Assembly (NCBI RefSeq): GCF_007670255.1
Contig: NZ_SZVS01000003.1
Coordinates: 124,001-188,000 of the forward strand
Direction: 5' to 3'
Origin: Paenarthrobacter nicotinovorans
GTDB lineage: Bacteria; Actinomycetota; Actinomycetes; Actinomycetales; Micrococcaceae
Length of the DNA stretch: 64,000 bases
The stretch's first letter is position 1; every line of letters begins with the position of its first letter. The notes beneath the pieces were generated by a model. That model did not search any database. It was not told the DNA's origin and saw only the letters and a list, made by a program, of their open reading frames with translations. Shown here piece after piece: positions 62,481 to 64,000 of this stretch. The translations under genes were made by a program, and so were the position numbers.

Positions 62481-62723
62481 CTTATGGACAGTAAATCTAG
62501 GTGCCGGCCTGGGAACTGTCGGGGGAGCCAACCTGGCAACTCCGCACAGCGTGCCCGTCGAGCCGGCAATACCCGTTCACATGCCCATCATGCGTCGGCG
62601 TTCACTGCCGGTGGTGCCGCGGACCATGCGTCCGCAGCACCCGACCAGCCTCCGCCGGGTAGAAACCCCGCGCTGAAGGCCTTGACCCCATTGCACGTGC
62701 CTGCCCTTGGAGGGATGCGCTAA
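62481..62723 (+). ncRNA. Candidate structured leader RNA of the CNNM gene
   Basis: The 243-nt leader can form a nested rod: TGCCGGC (62502-62508) pairs with GCCGGCA (62562-62568), GGG (62511-62513) with CCC (62554-62556), CTGT (62516-62519) with ACAG (62546-62549), GGAG (62524-62527) with CTCC (62540-62543), and CCA with TGG at the tip. A further 6-bp GCGGAC/GTCCGC hairpin is near 62619-62635. I do not recognise it as a known riboswitch class. A 79-codon frame starting at ATG 62484 spans the leader but has an Arg/Ala/Pro-rich composition like unselected GC-rich DNA. A metal- or nucleotide-sensing leader is a guess from the downstream gene. Confidence 0.45.
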
Positions 62724-64000
62724 GTGGAATGGTTTCTTCTCTTGGCCGGTTTTGCCCTGATTTTCGGGACCGGCTTCTTTGTCGCAGTTGAGTTTTCCTT
62801 GGTTGCCCTTGACCAGGCAAGTGTCCAGTGTGCTGTCGATAACGGCGACCACGCTGCGGCGCCCCTGCTGAAGTGCCTCAAGTCGCTCTCCACCCAACTC
62901 TCCAGCTGCCAGCTCGGCATCACACTGACCACGCTCTTGACGGGTTTCGTGATGGAGCCCTCCGTTGGCCAGCTGCTCCTGGGGCCGCTCGGATTGCTGG
63001 GTCTTCCCAGCGAGGTCATCCACTCTGTCGCGTTGATCGTGGCAATGGCCTTCGCCACCCTGCTGTCGATGCTGCTTGGCGAACTGGTCCCCAAGAACAT
63101 GGCCATCGCCCTGGCCTTCCCTTTGGGGAAGCGGCTCGCGCGCCCGCAGCTGATGTTTACCGCCGTCTTCAAGCCGGCCATCATCGTTCTGAACGGATTC
63201 TCCAACAAGGTCCTGAATTTGTTCGGGCTTGAGGCCAAGGAGGAGATCTCGGGGGCACGTACGCCGGCCGAGCTCGCATCGTTGGTTCGTCGTTCGGCGG
63301 AGCTTGGCACGCTGGATGCGGGGACGGCGAATTTCGTGGCCCGGACCCTGAACTTCTCCGGGCGTACGGCAGCCGATGTCATGACGCCACGCATCCGCAT
63401 GGAAACCATCGACGCCGACCAGCCGGTGACCGACATCCTCGACGCCGCACGGCGCACCGGCTATTCGCGGTTTCCGATCATCGGCGATTCCACCGATGAC
63501 ATCCGCGGCGTGGTGCACGTAAAGAAGGCTGTGGCCGTTCCGGCGGATCGTCGCGCCAATCTCCAAGCAGGTGCCATCATGACCGATATCCTGCAGGTCC
63601 CCGAGACCATCCACCTTGACGCCCTGCTCTCTGAACTGCGTGAGGGCAACCTGCAACTCGCCGTCGTGCTTGATGAGTATGGCGGCACCGCCGGCATTGC
63701 CACCCTTGAGGACCTGGTGGAGGAGATTGTCGGAGAGGTCGCGGACGAGCACGACAAAGTGCGCCCCGGGGTGCTCCAAAGCGCCACCGGCGACTGGTAC
63801 TTTCCGGGCCTGCTTCGGCCGGACGAAGTATCCGAGCAGATTCCGAACCTCACAGTTCCGGACGAGTCCGCCTATGAAACCGTGGGCGGCTACGTCATGA
63901 GCCAGCTGGGCCGGATCGCCAAGGTGGGCGACGTCGTGGAAACACCGGACGGGACCCTGACGGTCACCCGAATGGACGGTCGCAGGATCGACCGGATCTG
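62724..64000 (+). CDS. CNNM/CorC-type transporter-associated membrane protein with CBS domains, 3' truncated
   Basis: The GTG at 62724 follows GGAGGG by about 9 bases; 425 complete codons reach the window end without a stop. The CNNM (DUF21) domain covers about residues 1-190 with WFLLLAGFALIFGTGFFVAV as its first helix, LSSCQLGITLTTLLTGF near 55 and the GELVPKNMAIA motif near 117. Two CBS domains follow at about 210-330 (VMTPRIRMETIDAD; VVLDEYGGTAGIATLEDLVEEIVGE). The start of a CorC_HlyC domain comes last (WYFPGLLRPDEV). The family is linked to Mg2+ or Co2+ efflux or homeostasis; older annotations say hemolysin. Its long, probably structured leader suggests RNA-level control. Confidence 0.92.
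   Translation, partial: MEWFLLLAGFALIFGTGFFVAVEFSLVALDQASVQCAVDNGDHAAAPLLKCLKSLSTQLSSCQLGITLTTLLTGFVMEPSVGQLLLGPLGLLGLPSEVIHSVALIVAMAFATLLSMLLGELVPKNMAIALAFPLGKRLARPQLMFTAVFKPAIIVLNGFSNKVLNLFGLEAKEEISGARTPAELASLVRRSAELGTLDAGTANFVARTLNFSGRTAADVMTPRIRMETIDADQPVTDILDAARRTGYSRFPIIGDSTDDIRGVVHVKKAVAVPADRRANLQAGAIMTDILQVPETIHLDALLSELREGNLQLAVVLDEYGGTAGIATLEDLVEEIVGEVADEHDKVRPGVLQSATGDWYFPGLLRPDEVSEQIPNLTVPDESAYETVGGYVMSQLGRIAKVGDVVETPDGTLTVTRMDGRRIDRI

Noticed and set aside
62484..62723. 79-codon frame in the CNNM leader
   Set aside because: The start is near the predicted transcription start and the stop abuts the next gene, but the composition looks unselected and overlaps a likely RNA structure. 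I kept it as leader RNA, not as a gene.

Overview
The window is 64 kb of chromosome from a high-GC actinobacterium, most likely an Arthrobacter or Paenarthrobacter relative (Micrococcaceae). The evidence is a WhiB1 protein, a SigR/RsrA redox pair with its own GGAAT-N18-GTT promoter, a fused 2-oxoglutarate dehydrogenase of the Kgd type, a SAM-IV riboswitch, a tmRNA encoding the tag AESKRTDFALAA, many GTG/TTG starts and several apparently leaderless starts. I see no tRNA, rRNA, insertion sequence, prophage or CRISPR array. The first gene (NAD-glutamate dehydrogenase) and the last (CNNM/CorC-type membrane protein) are cut by the window ends.

Layout. 1-6.1 kb: NAD-GDH, a PdtaS-like sensor kinase and, convergently, whiB1 with a CRP-like site upstream. 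6.3-11.1 kb: a small membrane protein and a large FHA-FtsK ATPase of the EssC/EccC (type VII secretion) type with no WXG100 partner in view. 11.2-18.9 kb: a cell-wall polysaccharide region, with a WbpD/WbpE/WbpB-like amino-sugar operon followed by glf, a GlfT2-like galactofuranosyltransferase and a Wzm/Wzt exporter. 19-23.2 kb: an opposing operon of GT2 transferase, MprF-type flippase-like protein and YfhO-like GT-C protein, which looks like an extracytoplasmic glycosylation module. 23.4-32.4 kb: secreted proteins, namely two paralogous lipoproteins coupled to an Ig-like/FG-GAP protein, a ceramidase-fold protein without a signal peptide, and a GH25 lysozyme with FG-GAP super-repeats.

32.6-37.5 kb is a tight Tad/Flp pilus operon (cpaF, tadB, tadC, small pilin-like protein, two TadE-like, one TadG-like). 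37.6-43.1 kb is the conserved prfB-ftsE-ftsX-M23 peptidase-smpB-ssrA block. 43.3-49.2 kb holds an HtrA-like protease, a small Cys-rich protein, an MFS exporter, a DtxR/MntR regulator, a methyltransferase and a SufS-like enzyme under a SAM-IV riboswitch. 49.5-54.8 kb holds doxX-aroA-rsgA-hisN divergent from sigR-rsrA, then the tiny bL37 gene. 54.9-58.3 kb holds a PadR/DUF4097 pair with twin operators, a beta-lactamase-fold lipoprotein and a degenerate SGNH protein. 58.4-64 kb holds kgd and, divergently, the CNNM gene preceded by a 243-nt leader that looks structured.

The most interesting items are the SAM-IV control of a cysteine-desulfurase-like gene, the unexplained structured leader of the CNNM gene, the orphan EssC-like ATPase, the paralogous lipoprotein/FG-GAP operon, and the way the M. 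tuberculosis neighbourhood whiB1-pdtaS...sigH-aroA-rsgA is here split by about 44 kb of mainly cell-envelope genes. Genes are packed closely. The only gene-free stretches above 300 bp are around the tmRNA (42.6-43.25 kb), 49.18-49.49 kb (riboswitch plus terminator) and 62.23-62.72 kb (divergent promoters plus leader).
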